Shown here piece after piece: positions 33,192 through 43,790 of a stretch of DNA of 45,338 bases. The position numbers and the translations under genes are program-made. This DNA comes from Branchiostoma floridae (lineage: Eukaryota; Chordata; Leptocardii; Amphioxiformes; Branchiostomatidae). Position 1 is the stretch's first letter, and each line of letters begins with the position of its first letter. The stretch is from NCBI RefSeq assembly GCF_000003815.2, contig NC_049988.1, positions 20,407,166-20,452,503 of the forward strand. The letters run 5' to 3'. The notes under the pieces are model-generated. The model did not search any database. It saw only the letters and a list, made by a program, of their open reading frames with translations, and was not told the DNA's origin.

Positions 33192-34138
33192 GAACATTAC
33201 AGTACTTATTGTCAGCCTTACTGTGCAGGTGAAGGGCACATAGAGTGCCGGGACAGGACTATCATGCTACATTTTTGTTTCGACCTCTGTTTTGCGGAAT
33301 ACCCAAATATTGGGAGAAACTTTGAGGTACATATAAGCTTTAAAGTAGCACTTTGATCTTTGATAAAAGTTATGTTACTCTCGTATAGATAAGGGGATAT
33401 GTTTCATGACCGACTGAGTGTTCTGTGTCTTGATGTGTCTTGAAATCTAATAGCAGTAATGAACAGACATACTCCACAGCTGTTTTACGGTTGTTGTACA
33501 TGTTGATGATGTATGTGTAGTGTGAGAAGGTGTGTTTTTTTCATGACCTAATATGTTAGCCTGACAAAGTTGTACTTTTAACAGCTCTTCACTGTTGAGG
33601 GCATCAGGAGGCCACAGATCTCTGGAATAACGCTTAAGAGGCTGGTTGAAAGTGTGGCATGTTCATTAGAATTACACCAGTTTTTGACTGCAGACTAAAT
33701 CCAACAAAATCAACACACGAGATTGTGATTCAACTCTGTTTACGCCAGTTTCTGTTTCTGTTTGCAGTTTATAACGTTATATTTATTGTATCATTTTCAA
33801 CAATAAAGATCTACTGATGATACAATGAATTATCCCTTTGGCAACTTCGGTTTCAAACCTCTTTCACGGTAAAGGTTGATAACATATTCATAGAAAGATA
33901 CAAAGAGTTATAACGTTAGTTCCAATATTGGCCATTAGCTGGCCCAACAGCTCACATCTATAACGTTATATCGTTTCATAGATTCAAATCCGACCAAGGC
34001 GTACCGACATACTGCAGGCTGAAAACTCCCTCTTGTAACCAACATGTGGGACATATTTCCAGTATCAAACCAATACATACGGCACATAAATAAAAGCTTC
34101 CTGCCCGCGGCAAAAATGTTATGGGAGGCATCCTTCTA
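33192..34138. other. Intergenic region, genes 7-8
   Basis: 3' UTR of gene 7 (TGTGCAGGTGAAGGGCACAT at 33222), end motif near 33802, and the upstream block TTAGCTGGCCCAACAGCTCA at 33935. No gene seen. Confidence 0.5.
33802..33807 (+). terminator. Putative polyadenylation signal, gene 7
   Basis: AATAAA in TTGTATCATTTTCAACAATAAAGATCTACTG, about 610 bp after the stop. Confidence 0.5.
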
Positions 34139-34225
34139 TCTCGAGAGATAAAATCTTACTGCGACATTACGTGGGTAATCAGTACTCTACCTTTGACCCC
34201 GGGTCATAGCATCATCATCATCAAC
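34139..34225 (+). promoter_or_regulatory. Conserved upstream region of gene 8
   Basis: TCTCGAGAGATAA (34139-34151), then CTGCGACATTACGTGGGTAA (34159-34178), then TTTGACCCCGGGTCA (34192-34206), a perfect everted TGACCC/GGGTCA pair. Confidence 0.55.
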
Positions 34226-37200
34226 ATGGCTGCCGCAGGCCAAAAACCCCACGTCAGCGCAGTTTGTCCTCGTTCCTACCAAGACGAGAGCTATCTGCAC
34301 GGGTTTCTTGGAACTGTGGGCGACTTACAAAAGGATGGGGCATTTCAGGATGTTGTCCTTGAAGTCGAGGGCCGGCGGTTTCCCTGCCATCGGCTTGTTC
34401 TGTCCGCGGCCAGCCCCTACTTCAGGGCCATGTTTACAAGTGACATGGCGGAAAGTCGTCAGAAGACGGTTGTTTTACAGGTAAGGTTGGCGGGACGTGT
34501 GGTTAGAATAGAGTTAAACAACAAACTTCCAAATGTTTTACGTATGATATGTGAAACGAGGTAAATCCATTGTTTGCCTTAACCAAAATTGTTCCTGTGA
34601 TCTATCCTCTCTATGCCCCCCTCCCCACTTACTGATGCTGTTGGTTGTGTTAAGGGGTTAAAGGTCAACTTAACGGGCCACAATTTACCACTAACAGTCC
34701 GAAATAAGAGTCTATTTAAAATATCGGAAACAGACTACTGTACGTGCAAGAAGTATTGCAAAATATATAGATACTGGTAGCAGAATGGGATGAAAAATTA
34801 ATATATGACATTCACCTTCTATCTGTACCTAATCTCCAAGCAAACCCTACGATAGCATTAGGTAGTTCATGTATCAAAAGCTGACAAAGGAGTGTAGCAT
34901 GTCTAGGACTGTGGATTGGCTAATGTTATCGTAGGATCGCCTTGGAGAAAACCTGATAATAGTACATGAACCTTACGTGATAAACGTTCTGTTGTGTTCT
35001 TTTGCAGGGTTTGGATGCTGGCATGTTTGGGGAGATCCTGAGTTACATCTACTCGGGAACCCTCCATGTGTCCCTGGACAAAGTGCAGCCCCTGTACCAG
35101 GCAGCCGACCTCCTCCAACTGGACTATGTGAGAGACACCTGCAGCAGCTACATGGCCATGAACGTGGAGCGCTCCACCTATCTGGACCTGTACAAGTTTG
35201 CTGATGACTTCTTTGTGGACAATGTCCAGAAGCAATGCCTGCAGTGGATTGCCAGACACTTTACTGAGGTTAGTCTTTATGCTGGGTTAGGAAGCTGTCC
35301 CATATTGTATGGTATTATCTTTTACAAATGAAATGGAGATCGAAGAGCTACAGAAATTTTGTGATATGATTGGAAATGAATTCTGCTGACTACAGTATGC
35401 AATACTTTGGGGAAAATAGACCTATAACGTAACAAAGAGTATGAAAAAGGACGCATTTGAAAAGTTTGGTTCAAAATCACTTGAACAATTCATAAGCTAT
35501 ACATTTTCTAACGTTTTGGGGTAATCAGGCTGGTGAGTATGCCAGTTGGCAGTTACACAGGCTATGTAACTATACAGGGCAATTAGTTGCTTTTTAGACT
35601 AGCCAAAAACACATGTACAGTCGTATATGTCAGAACAAGATTATTTACGCTACATCTTGTGAGCAGTTCATGTTGCTTACAAATGATGGTATATAATCAT
35701 ATACACATATTGTTTTTACGTAAGAACACACCCAGACTTTACACCTTGCAGTTGGTACATGTACTTTATGCATCCACAGTTTTCCTTTAATGAGGAGTTC
35801 TGCAGCCTGAGTGTTAAAAAGGTGACTGAGATCATCAGCCATGATGAGCTGGATGTTAAAGAGGAGACAACAGTGTGGGAGGCTGTGGTGAGATGGGTGC
35901 AGCACAGCAGGGAGGACAGGTGGGTGTGTAGCAGAAGAATTTCATACATGGTACAAAATGGGTGCAGCACAGTAGAGAGGACAGGTGGGTTTCATTGTTG
36001 TCATTATATTCATTATACAGAAGAAGAACTTTGTAGCACTATCTAAAGCAACGTAGTACATGGTACAATGTATGACAACAAATGCTACACGTAGCACAAA
36101 ATAGATGTATAGAATAAATATTAACCATCAAATTTTTAAAGCAATAAGGGCTAGCCTGAATCTTTGATGTTAAGTTATAATTCAGTGAAGCTAATCATGA
36201 CTTTGGTTGCTATTTCTAATTTAAAGCAGTCTTTTAATTATCTATCTATTTTCACATTTGGTAATTGTTTGGATACATTGTATGGCAAAAGAAACTTGAT
36301 TCAATTGATGACATTGATGGTAGTATTGGCCATATGATTCAACATCCAATAATTTTCGACATTGATTTAAAATAACACACCGAATTTCACCCCTACCCTG
36401 TACCCTAAAGACTACACCACCTACCCAGCATCCTCCCTCACATCCGGTTCAACCTGCTGACCTCAGACGACACGGCAGCCATCTTGGAACACCCCCTGGT
36501 CAGGGAGGATCCTGGGAGTTCTGAGGTCATCAGGAACGTGGTACAGAAAGAGAACCCCAACCTGAAGCCGAGGCTTGGGATGACCACAGAGATGGCTATT
36601 CTGTCAAACGCTTTGTCAGTATATACATCTTCTTCATTTGAATTAATTGCTCTGCAATCCTTGTATAAGGTTATTCTGCATTTTCAGGTTCTACAATACA
36701 CATTTTCATAGGCTTAGCCATGTAAATATGCTCTCTACCTTATTCCAAAGTGATACCAAATCTCATTTTTCTACAATATTAGTTTTGAAGGCCTCAGTCA
36801 TCAGGAAAGTCTACGAGTTTGCAGTCCTATTTTATTTACTTTACTATGTTTTCCATTCTCTTCAGTACCAAAGAGCTCCTCTTCATGAACCCTCGGGAAG
36901 GGAAGTACATCAGCAGTAGCTACAGGCCAGAAGACTTCCCTCATGACAAAAACGTGACAGTCACCAGTGACAACAACATCTACATCCTGACTCGTGACCA
37001 AGAGAGTAACGAACCGTTGTCCGTTTATAAGTACAACCATCCTGGGAATGTGTGGGAAGATGCTGGTATGGCCTCAGTATCTAAATGGCAGAGACAGGAA
37101 AACGATTTTACATGGTACAATGAGTACCTCTTTGAAGTTGATCATATTCTATACTATGTTGCTGCCGATGTAATCGGAGACAGTGGATTGGTGTGGATGT

Positions 37201-37757
37201 GGAAGTACAATCGGCACACGGACCAGTGGCAGGAGTGTTCACAGCTGCAACTTCGATATCAATACGTCAATGAGAATGATGTATACTTGTCCTGTGCAGC
37301 ATTGGCCTGCAGTTCACACCTCTATTTCCTCACCAGCGCAGAGGTACATCGCTACAACGCAAGCCAGGTCCGTTGGTTTGAGGGGACCCCACCAATGGTC
37401 ATTGATCAAGTCTCCACAGCCGTTGCCATGGGAACAGAGATTTTCTGCACAGATCATGACTTCTCCCAGACTATGGTGTACGACACAGAGTCAGACTCAT
37501 GGCAGATCCTGCAAGGCTGGCCGAATCCAGGAAACCGTGTTTATACCCATCCCAATCTTTTTGTAATGGAGAACCAGCTGCACATATGCTTAACCTGTAA
37601 TAATGACGAGGATGAAAAAGAACACCTTGTATATGTGTATGACAGGTCTGCTGACGCCTGGACAGATCTGAAGGCTGCCCTGCCCAGTAATTGTTATGTA
37701 GCACGTGGTTCTCATTGCTCTGTGGCACGTATATACCTGCCATATCTTAAGGGGTAA
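34226..37757 (+). CDS. Kelch-like protein, array gene 8
   Basis: Exons 34226-34480, 35008-35268, 35780-35919, 36411-36614, 36866-37757; 583 aa. Exon 1 (MAAAGQKPHV, KDGAFQ) groups with gene 3, but the end of exon 2 ([20 protein letters not shown]) groups with genes 7 and 9, so the gene is a mosaic. Exon 3 begins FSFNEEFC, where the others have VASSEEFC, and contains VKKVTEIIS. The last ~40 bp of exon 3 with its donor are repeated just downstream at 35955-35991. Exon 4 uses the acceptor CCCTAAAG in place of CCCTACAG. Kelch blade cores are KYNHPGNVWED, KYNRHTDQWQE, RYNASQVRWFE and VYDTESDSWQI. Open throughout and probably functional. Confidence 0.85.
34612..34672 (+). promoter_or_regulatory. Conserved intron-1 block with DR1-like motif (gene 8)
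   Basis: TATGCCCCCCTCCCCACTTA followed by GGGTTAAAGGTCA at 34655-34667. Confidence 0.5.
34834..34947. repeat. Imperfect inverted repeat in gene 8 intron 1
   Basis: Arms 34834-34861 (CTCCAAGCAAACCCTACGAT, then AGCATTAG) and 34920-34947 can pair with about five mismatches around a loop of about 58 bp. This could be a small hairpin MITE. No target duplication was found. Confidence 0.6.
35955..35991 (+). repeat. Duplicated end of exon 3 with splice donor (gene 8)
   Basis: AAATGGGTGCAGCACAGTAG followed by AGAGGACAGGTGGGT copies the exon-3 end and donor at about 35892-35924. It gives a second possible donor about 66 bp downstream; an in-frame stop test would decide whether its use is tolerated. 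Confidence 0.65.
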
Positions 37758-39226
37758 TAAAACACATCACTTCTGAAGCTTTTCAGCATTAATATACATG
37801 ATAAGGACACACGTGGTAGGATTGATCAACAATGTTTTATGTATATCTCATGTTATGTTTCATTCGCCTACAATGGGGTAACAATTATGTATTATTTTTC
37901 AATTTGGGTAAATCGTACAGAAAAAAAATGCTTCCTTCCACCTTTTTTTAAAGATATGGGACGTCTTTCTACAATGAACTGCAGTTATGTCTGTGTCTTA
38001 ACATTTAACAGCAGTGATTACCAGACATCATTAACCAGGTACCATCCTGGTTTATTGTGTCTCCAATACGCTGTTGTTGCTTACATCCGGGGCATTCGAC
38101 AGCTGGTTTCCTGGGTCTCTCATACTACCTTTTACACCAACTGTGTAATGTATGATTTGGAAGTATGACAGCCCTGGTTGAGTACCTAAACCAGCCTAAT
38201 AAAGATTTCATATACCCTTTATGAAGTTATTACAATCATTGTGCACGAATTTAAACGGTCCTTGTACATTTGACAAGTTATACGTGATGTGTGATTAACA
38301 TTATATGTGTTGACCAGTTTACAGTTATGCTATTGCTAACTTTTACTGAACAGGTCAATTGCGAAGTCGCGCTCATTCATATATCATTTTTATATGGGAG
38401 CGCAAAATCATACCACTTAACGTTTATTCAGTGTTGATATGGAGGACATGGACCCACAAATCACAAACACAACATTTGGCTAGATCTCTGCTTTTGTTAA
38501 AGACTTAAGAGACCCCTACAATGGATGGGACCTTATACAGTTTGTACTTTGAAGTAGCAGTTTGATCTTTGACAAAATTTGTTGCCTTTTTCTTATTGAT
38601 AAGGGGAATTATATAACTAGCACTTGTTTCTTTGTCTAAAACCTTAACAGTAGTAATTAACAGACAATGTATAGTATTACATTTTATTAACCTTTGTAAT
38701 TATTGCACATTTGGTCTATTTTAAGGAGATTTTCCCCGGTTGTGTGATTAATGTCGTATTTGTTGATCACTTAACACTATAGTATGTAAGCCCCATGTAT
38801 TGAGGTGCACTTCCAGCAGCTCTCCACTGGTCAGGGCCTTCAGGGCTACAAAGAGACAAGGACAGTGGCACAATCTGTATGCTGTTTGTTGTTACCTGTT
38901 GCGGAAGTAGCCAGATAACGTCATGTAAAATCATGTAGATTATGCCAGTTGATATGTTTCCATATTGCATGTATAGTATGGTATCATTTTAAACAATAAA
39001 TACTTACAGATGAAAAGAGCCGTCCTTTTTGTCTACTGTTTTTTTCTTTGGAGAACTTCACAGTAAAATATTTATGACTTGAAGACCAACTAACGAAGGC
39101 AGGTATAACGTTAGTTCAAATGTAGGCTTTAAATGCAGGCAATCAACCAGCCAAACCTACCATGGAAGTTTAGATATAAATTCTTATTCACGTCTCGGAA
39201 TGACAGTACACAAAAATATCCTTGCA
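37758..39226. other. Intergenic region, genes 8-9
   Basis: The longest spacer in the array. It has two stretches resembling the family 3' UTR (from 37775 and again from 38425, TTGATATGGAGGACATGGAC), so it may include the flank of a lost copy. An end motif lies at 38995. An open frame of 109 codons at 37839-38168 has no domain I recognise. Confidence 0.5.
38995..39000 (+). terminator. Putative polyadenylation signal, gene 8 unit
   Basis: AATAAA in GGTATCATTTTAAACAATAAATACTTACAG, more than 1.2 kb after the stop of gene 8. Confidence 0.45.
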
Positions 39227-39342
39227 TCTCGAGAGATGATGGTGCCCCTCCTACCTACCTAGTCCATTGACATCATTGTCAACTACACTATGTGGATAAT
39301 CAGTGTAGACCGTTTCTAACCTTTAACCCTTGGGTCATCAAC
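39227..39342 (+). promoter_or_regulatory. Conserved upstream region of gene 9
   Basis: TCTCGAGAGATGA (39227-39239), CTACACTATGTGGATAATCA (39283-39302), then TTTAACCCTTGGGTCA (39322-39337) immediately before CAACATGG. The spacing between everted pair and ATG is shorter than in the other copies. Confidence 0.5.
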
Positions 39343-42300
39343 ATGGCTGCCGCAGACCAAGAACCCTACGTCAGCGCAGTTCGTCCTCGTTCCTACCAAG
39401 ACGAGAGCTATCTGCACGGGTTTCTTGGAACTGTGGGCGACTTACAGAAGGCTGGGGTACTGCAGGATGTCGTCCTTGAAGTGGAGGGCCGGCGGTTTCC
39501 CTGCCATCGGCTTGTTCTGTCCGCGGCCAGCCCCTACTTCAGGGCCATGTTTACAAGTGACATGGCGGAAAGTCATCAGAAGACGGTTGTTTTACAGGTA
39601 GGGTTGGTTTGACGTGTGTTTAGATTAGAGTGAAACAGGGATGTTCCAATTTGATGATACGCATCATAGAGAACATTTATCACAGGGGAAACCCATTGTT
39701 TGCCCAAACCAACAAATGGTGAACGTTCCTTTCATGCGTCCATCGCTATGCCCCCCTCCCCACCTACTGACCTATTTGGAATTAAGGGTCAAAGGTCAAT
39801 TTTGCAAGAAGTTCTGGAGATGATAAATATAGAATGTCGGAATGGGATAAAAACATGACCTTTATTTCTTATCAAAGTTATTTGGGATATATTCCGCTGT
39901 ATACACCAAGGCAGTCATACTCTATCAGTCTATGCGATGAAAGGATAGTAGAGTTATACACAACCAAATAATCTCTTTACACAACCAGTTGATCTCACCT
40001 ACTGACATTTGAGTGCCAGTCAAAAGTTGAAAAAATAAAGGCGTCAAAATGTCAGTAGATGTGACTAGTTGGTTGTGTAAAGAAAACTCAACTATCCTAT
40101 GATCTACATTACCAACCTGAGAAAATTATTTTCATATGCGGTGAAAGTTTGAACATTGTTTTGTTACGTTGTTTTGCAGGGCTTGGATGCAGGCATGTTT
40201 GGGGAGATCCTGAGTTACATCTACTCAGGAACCCTCCATGTGTCCCTGGACAAAGTGCAGCCCCTGTACCAGGCAGCCGACCTCCTCCAACTGGACTATG
40301 TGAGAGACACCTGCAGCAGCTACATGGCCATGAATGTGGAGCGCTCCACCTGTGTGGACCTGTACAAGTTTGCTGATGTCTTCTCTATGGACAATGTTCG
40401 AAAAACTTGTCTGCGGGGGATTGCCAGACACTTTACTAAGGTTAGTCTTCATATTGGGTTAGGCAAGTGTCTCAAATGCATGTAACAATCACATTTCGTA
40501 TTCATATTGCATACACACTTCAAGTCTGCAACTAAGGACTACAGAAACTATATGATATGAAGTAGTAAGGTACTGTAATATTTTAAGGAAAATAGACCCA
40601 GCATTTTTATTACAACATATAAGTACATAACATGATGGCGACACGCTCAAGCTCAATATGCTTGATAATATTATCGTGTCATCGTAAAAAAACAAACTTA
40701 GAGTACAAACAAGCATTGGAATAAGTACAGACAAGCAAAGCATATAACAAAGGTAATGTTGAGTAAAACAACATAACGAAATCATAAAATATAAGAAAAA
40801 AAAATTGTATACAGGTGGATTTTGGACAGGTACTCCAGACCAAGTTTGTAGGATAGAATTTCAGTTTTCAGTATTAAAAAGAGCATTGGAAATATGATTG
40901 TTTAAAATCAATCAAGCTACTTAGTACATCTCTATTAACATTCATGACGTGCAAAAGTTGGGGGTGACGAATTTTAGTCTAATTATAATCTGTTGCTGCT
41001 GTGCGGCGTGCCTGCATTTAGTGCATTGTACGCTGGTGTGTTATGCCAATAAGTAGTTATACTGGCTATACATTTCAAGTTGCAGATATAAAGCATTTGG
41101 TTGCTTTTTTTTTTTAAATAAGGCCACGTTGATTTGATTATATGGATGACATCCACGCTCGCACCAATTTTCGGCCATTTCCAAAAAAAAAAAGTTTTCC
41201 ACCACACAATAAATTGTGTAAAGCAGCTGTAAAATGAGCACAAATATTCCGTAGATTAAAAAAAAAATAGAAGAAAAAAGATAACTACTGCCATAGAATG
41301 CCAAAATGAATCTAAAGTCAAAGAAAGGAAAGACAGAAAGAAAAAAAAAATCTATTGTTGGTTGGTTGGTTGGTTGGTTGGTTGGTTAGTTGGTTGGTTG
41401 GTTGATTGGTTGGTTGGGGGAGGTACCAGTACAGAAAATTCAGGTCCAGAGGATCATTTCCAGGTCCGGACATGAACCTGGACCTGATTGTCTGTGGAAA
41501 CTTGAGAACTGGCAATACTCAAAACAATGGTAATTGGTCAATTTTGCTACAAAGGAATCTGTTTGGTGGATTATTGGACTCCCACTGCATTTTAGAATCC
41601 CATCTCCATGTAATACAGGCTGTCTTTGTACCTTTGACTGTAGAAACTTGGTGCAATTGACTATAAAGTCTACTTGACTTCGCTCTTGTTGTCTTCTTGG
41701 CCCCCCGGTTAGACCCCAAATGGCTGCCGACATAGTGTGTCCATTTTGTAATTGGCGAAACCTGTTCCCCTGTTGTTTTTTTCATGTCTTTTTTTTCGGA
41801 TTGGTCCAAGAAGAAAAAAAATGTTTCGCACCCGTATGATGTACTGGTCCCTACACCTAACTGTTGGTATACCATACTATGTGTGTTTAGTCCTATGTTC
41901 AACCTTCCTGGCCACTTTGATTTCATACTGAGGGCAACTTTTTATTTTGGCCAAACTTTTTTTTATTCGCTCGCTCGCATCAGTTTTGGAGTTCCCGGAG
42001 GATGTCATCCATATAATCAAATCAACACGGCCTAAGCATATACAAGTTGTAATATACACTTGTAGATTCTTATATGTCAGAACGAGTCAGACACTTCCTG
42101 TATCCTGTACCCCCACAGGTTGCCTTCAGTGAGGAGTTTTGCAGCCTGCGTTCGAATCAGCTGACTGAGATCATCAGCCACGATGAGCTGAATGTTAAAG
42201 AGGAGACAACAGTGTGGGAGGCTGTGGTGAGATGGGTGCAGCACAGTAGGGAGGACAGGTGGGTGTCAGTGTTCTATAGTTTAATAGTGTGGTTTGAACA

Positions 42301-43790
42301 TGACATCAAACATGTTTGACTATAAGCTTCTGTGTTAACAAGATATTAGCTGAATCCACATCTACCTTGTACCCTTCAGACTACAACACCTACCCAGCAT
42401 CCTCCCTTACATCCGATTCAGCCTGCTGACCTCAGACGACACGGCAGCCATCTTGGAACACCCCCTGGTCAGGGAGGATCCTGGGATTTCTAAGGTCATC
42501 AGGACTGAGGTACGGAAAGATAACCCCGACCTGAAATCGAGGCTTGGGATGACCACGGAAATGGTTCTGATGTACAATCCGACCTGGAGGTAAGTGCATA
42601 CCTTTTTGACTTTGTACTAAAAGCAGTGAATAATTCTTGCACAAAATCAAATTGTAACACATTTTGTTGTTCTATATGAGAAATACCATTCATCTAATGA
42701 TCTAATTCCTGATCTTGTACCATTTATCTAATGGCCTAAAAGTACTTTTATTAAGGGGCTACAACTTAGTACAAGATAAGATTTTATAAAGCAGTGCATG
42801 CTGTGATTTCAGCCTCATTTCTATACTATAGGCTATAGAAAGGTATGAGTTTCCAGTCCAGTTTTATTGACAGTTTGTGATGTATTTTTTTCCTTTTCTA
42901 GGCACCATGATATCTTCTTAATGAACCCTCGTGAAGAGAAGTACATCAACTGCAGTTACAGCGAAGAAGACATCCCTCGTTTCACGGACATTACAGTCAC
43001 CAGTGATAACGACATCTATGTCCTTGAAACGAAAGAGGCAGCGAATGGCCATCAGTTGTCCCTGTTTAGATACAACAATAAGCAAAACATGTGGGAACAA
43101 GTAGGCGTGTCCTTAATATCTAAGGAACACTATGACTTCAAGTTCCTCAAGGAACTACTTGTTGAAGTTGATCAGACTTTGTATTACCTTGCTGTTGATC
43201 AAAATGGAGGCCGGCCTTTGTTGCAGACGAGAAAGTACAACCAGGAAGCAAGACAGTGGTTGGAGTGTTCACCGCTTCAATTCGACGAAACTATTAACAA
43301 ACGTGGATCCTTCTTTGCATTGTCCTGTGGTTCACACATCTATTTCTTCACAAGTGAGACATTGCATTCCTACGATCCGAGCCAGGACCAGTGGAGCAAG
43401 CGGACCCCACCAATTGACATCGCCAAAGTTTGTACAGCTGTTGCCATGGGAACAGAGATTTTCTGCACGGATCGTAACTTCACTCAGACTATGGTGTACG
43501 ACACAGAGTCAGACTGCTGGCAGAAACTGCCGGGCTGGCCGAACCCAGAAAACTTTGTTGTTGATCATCATCCCAGTCTTCTTGTACTGGAGAACCAGCT
43601 CCACATATTGTTAACCTGTACTGTTGACTTACAGGAAGGCATTGTATATCTGGTTTATGTATATGACAGGTCTGCTGATGCCTGGATAGACTTGAAGGCA
43701 AATGTGCCTGATGATATAAGATGTTGTGCGTATGGTCCATGTTGCCCTGTGGCACGTATATACCTGCCATATCTTAGGATTACATATTAA
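39343..43790 (+). CDS. Kelch-like protein, array gene 9
   Basis: Exons 39343-39597, 40180-40440, 42119-42258, 42380-42589, 42902-43790; 584 aa. Start peptide [10 protein letters not shown] with GVLQ at 38-41; SHQKTVV replaces SRQKTVV in BTB. Exon 2 ends [10 protein letters not shown], the only copy with Lys at this junction. Exon 3 begins [13 protein letters not shown]. Exon 4 is the most changed in the BACK end ([20 protein letters not shown]). Kelch blade cores are [33 protein letters not shown] and [11 protein letters not shown]. Blade 3 carries [12 protein letters not shown]. Intron 2 is 1.7 kb long owing to a 911-bp PIF/Harbinger-like element. The DR1 motif in intron 1 is a perfect GGGTCAAAGGTCA. 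Confidence 0.86.
39748..39803 (+). promoter_or_regulatory. Conserved intron-1 block with perfect DR1 (gene 9)
   Basis: TATGCCCCCCTCCCCACCTA followed by GGGTCAAAGGTCA (39786-39798), two direct half sites with a 1-bp spacer. Confidence 0.55.
39942..40098. repeat. Hairpin-type inverted repeat in gene 9 intron 1
   Basis: Left arm from 39942 (AGGATAGTAGAGTT, then CTTTACACAACCAGTTGATC and CTACTGACATT to about 40009). The right arm, 40048-40098, is its reverse complement, with an extra 15-20 bp in the left arm. Probably a hairpin MITE. Confidence 0.7.
40441..41118. other. First part of gene 9 intron 2
   Basis: AT-rich intron sequence with no coding signal. GGTACTGTAATATTTTAAGG near 40568 resembles the corresponding intron of gene 8 (about 35393). 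Confidence 0.45.
41119..42035. mobile_element. Second PIF/Harbinger-like element, in gene 9 intron 2
   Basis: Element 41122-42032 (911 bp) with 33-bp inverted ends (41122-41154 and 42000-42032; 31 of 33 match), beginning GGCC(A/G)(C/T)GTTGATTTGATTA and ending ATGGATGACATCC inwards. TAA duplications lie at 41119-41121 and 42033-42035. It shares the inner ATGGATGACATC of the element in gene 7. The interior carries a GGTT microsatellite and several overlapping open frames on both strands (for example 41519-41926 minus) that show no transposase motif. Non-autonomous. Confidence 0.85.
41354..41418 (+). repeat. GGTT microsatellite
   Basis: About sixteen GGTT units with a few substitutions, inside the Harbinger-like element. 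It explains the Asn-Gln-Pro-Thr repeats in the opposite-strand frame. Confidence 0.9.

Noticed and set aside
37183-37566. 127-codon frame inside exon 5 of gene 8, and a similar one at 43132-43614 in gene 9
   Set aside because: Both overlap the intact Kelch frame and show only out-of-frame versions of it.
41318-41515. Asn-Gln-Pro-Thr repeat protein on the minus strand
   Set aside because: Produced by the GGTT microsatellite inside a transposable element.
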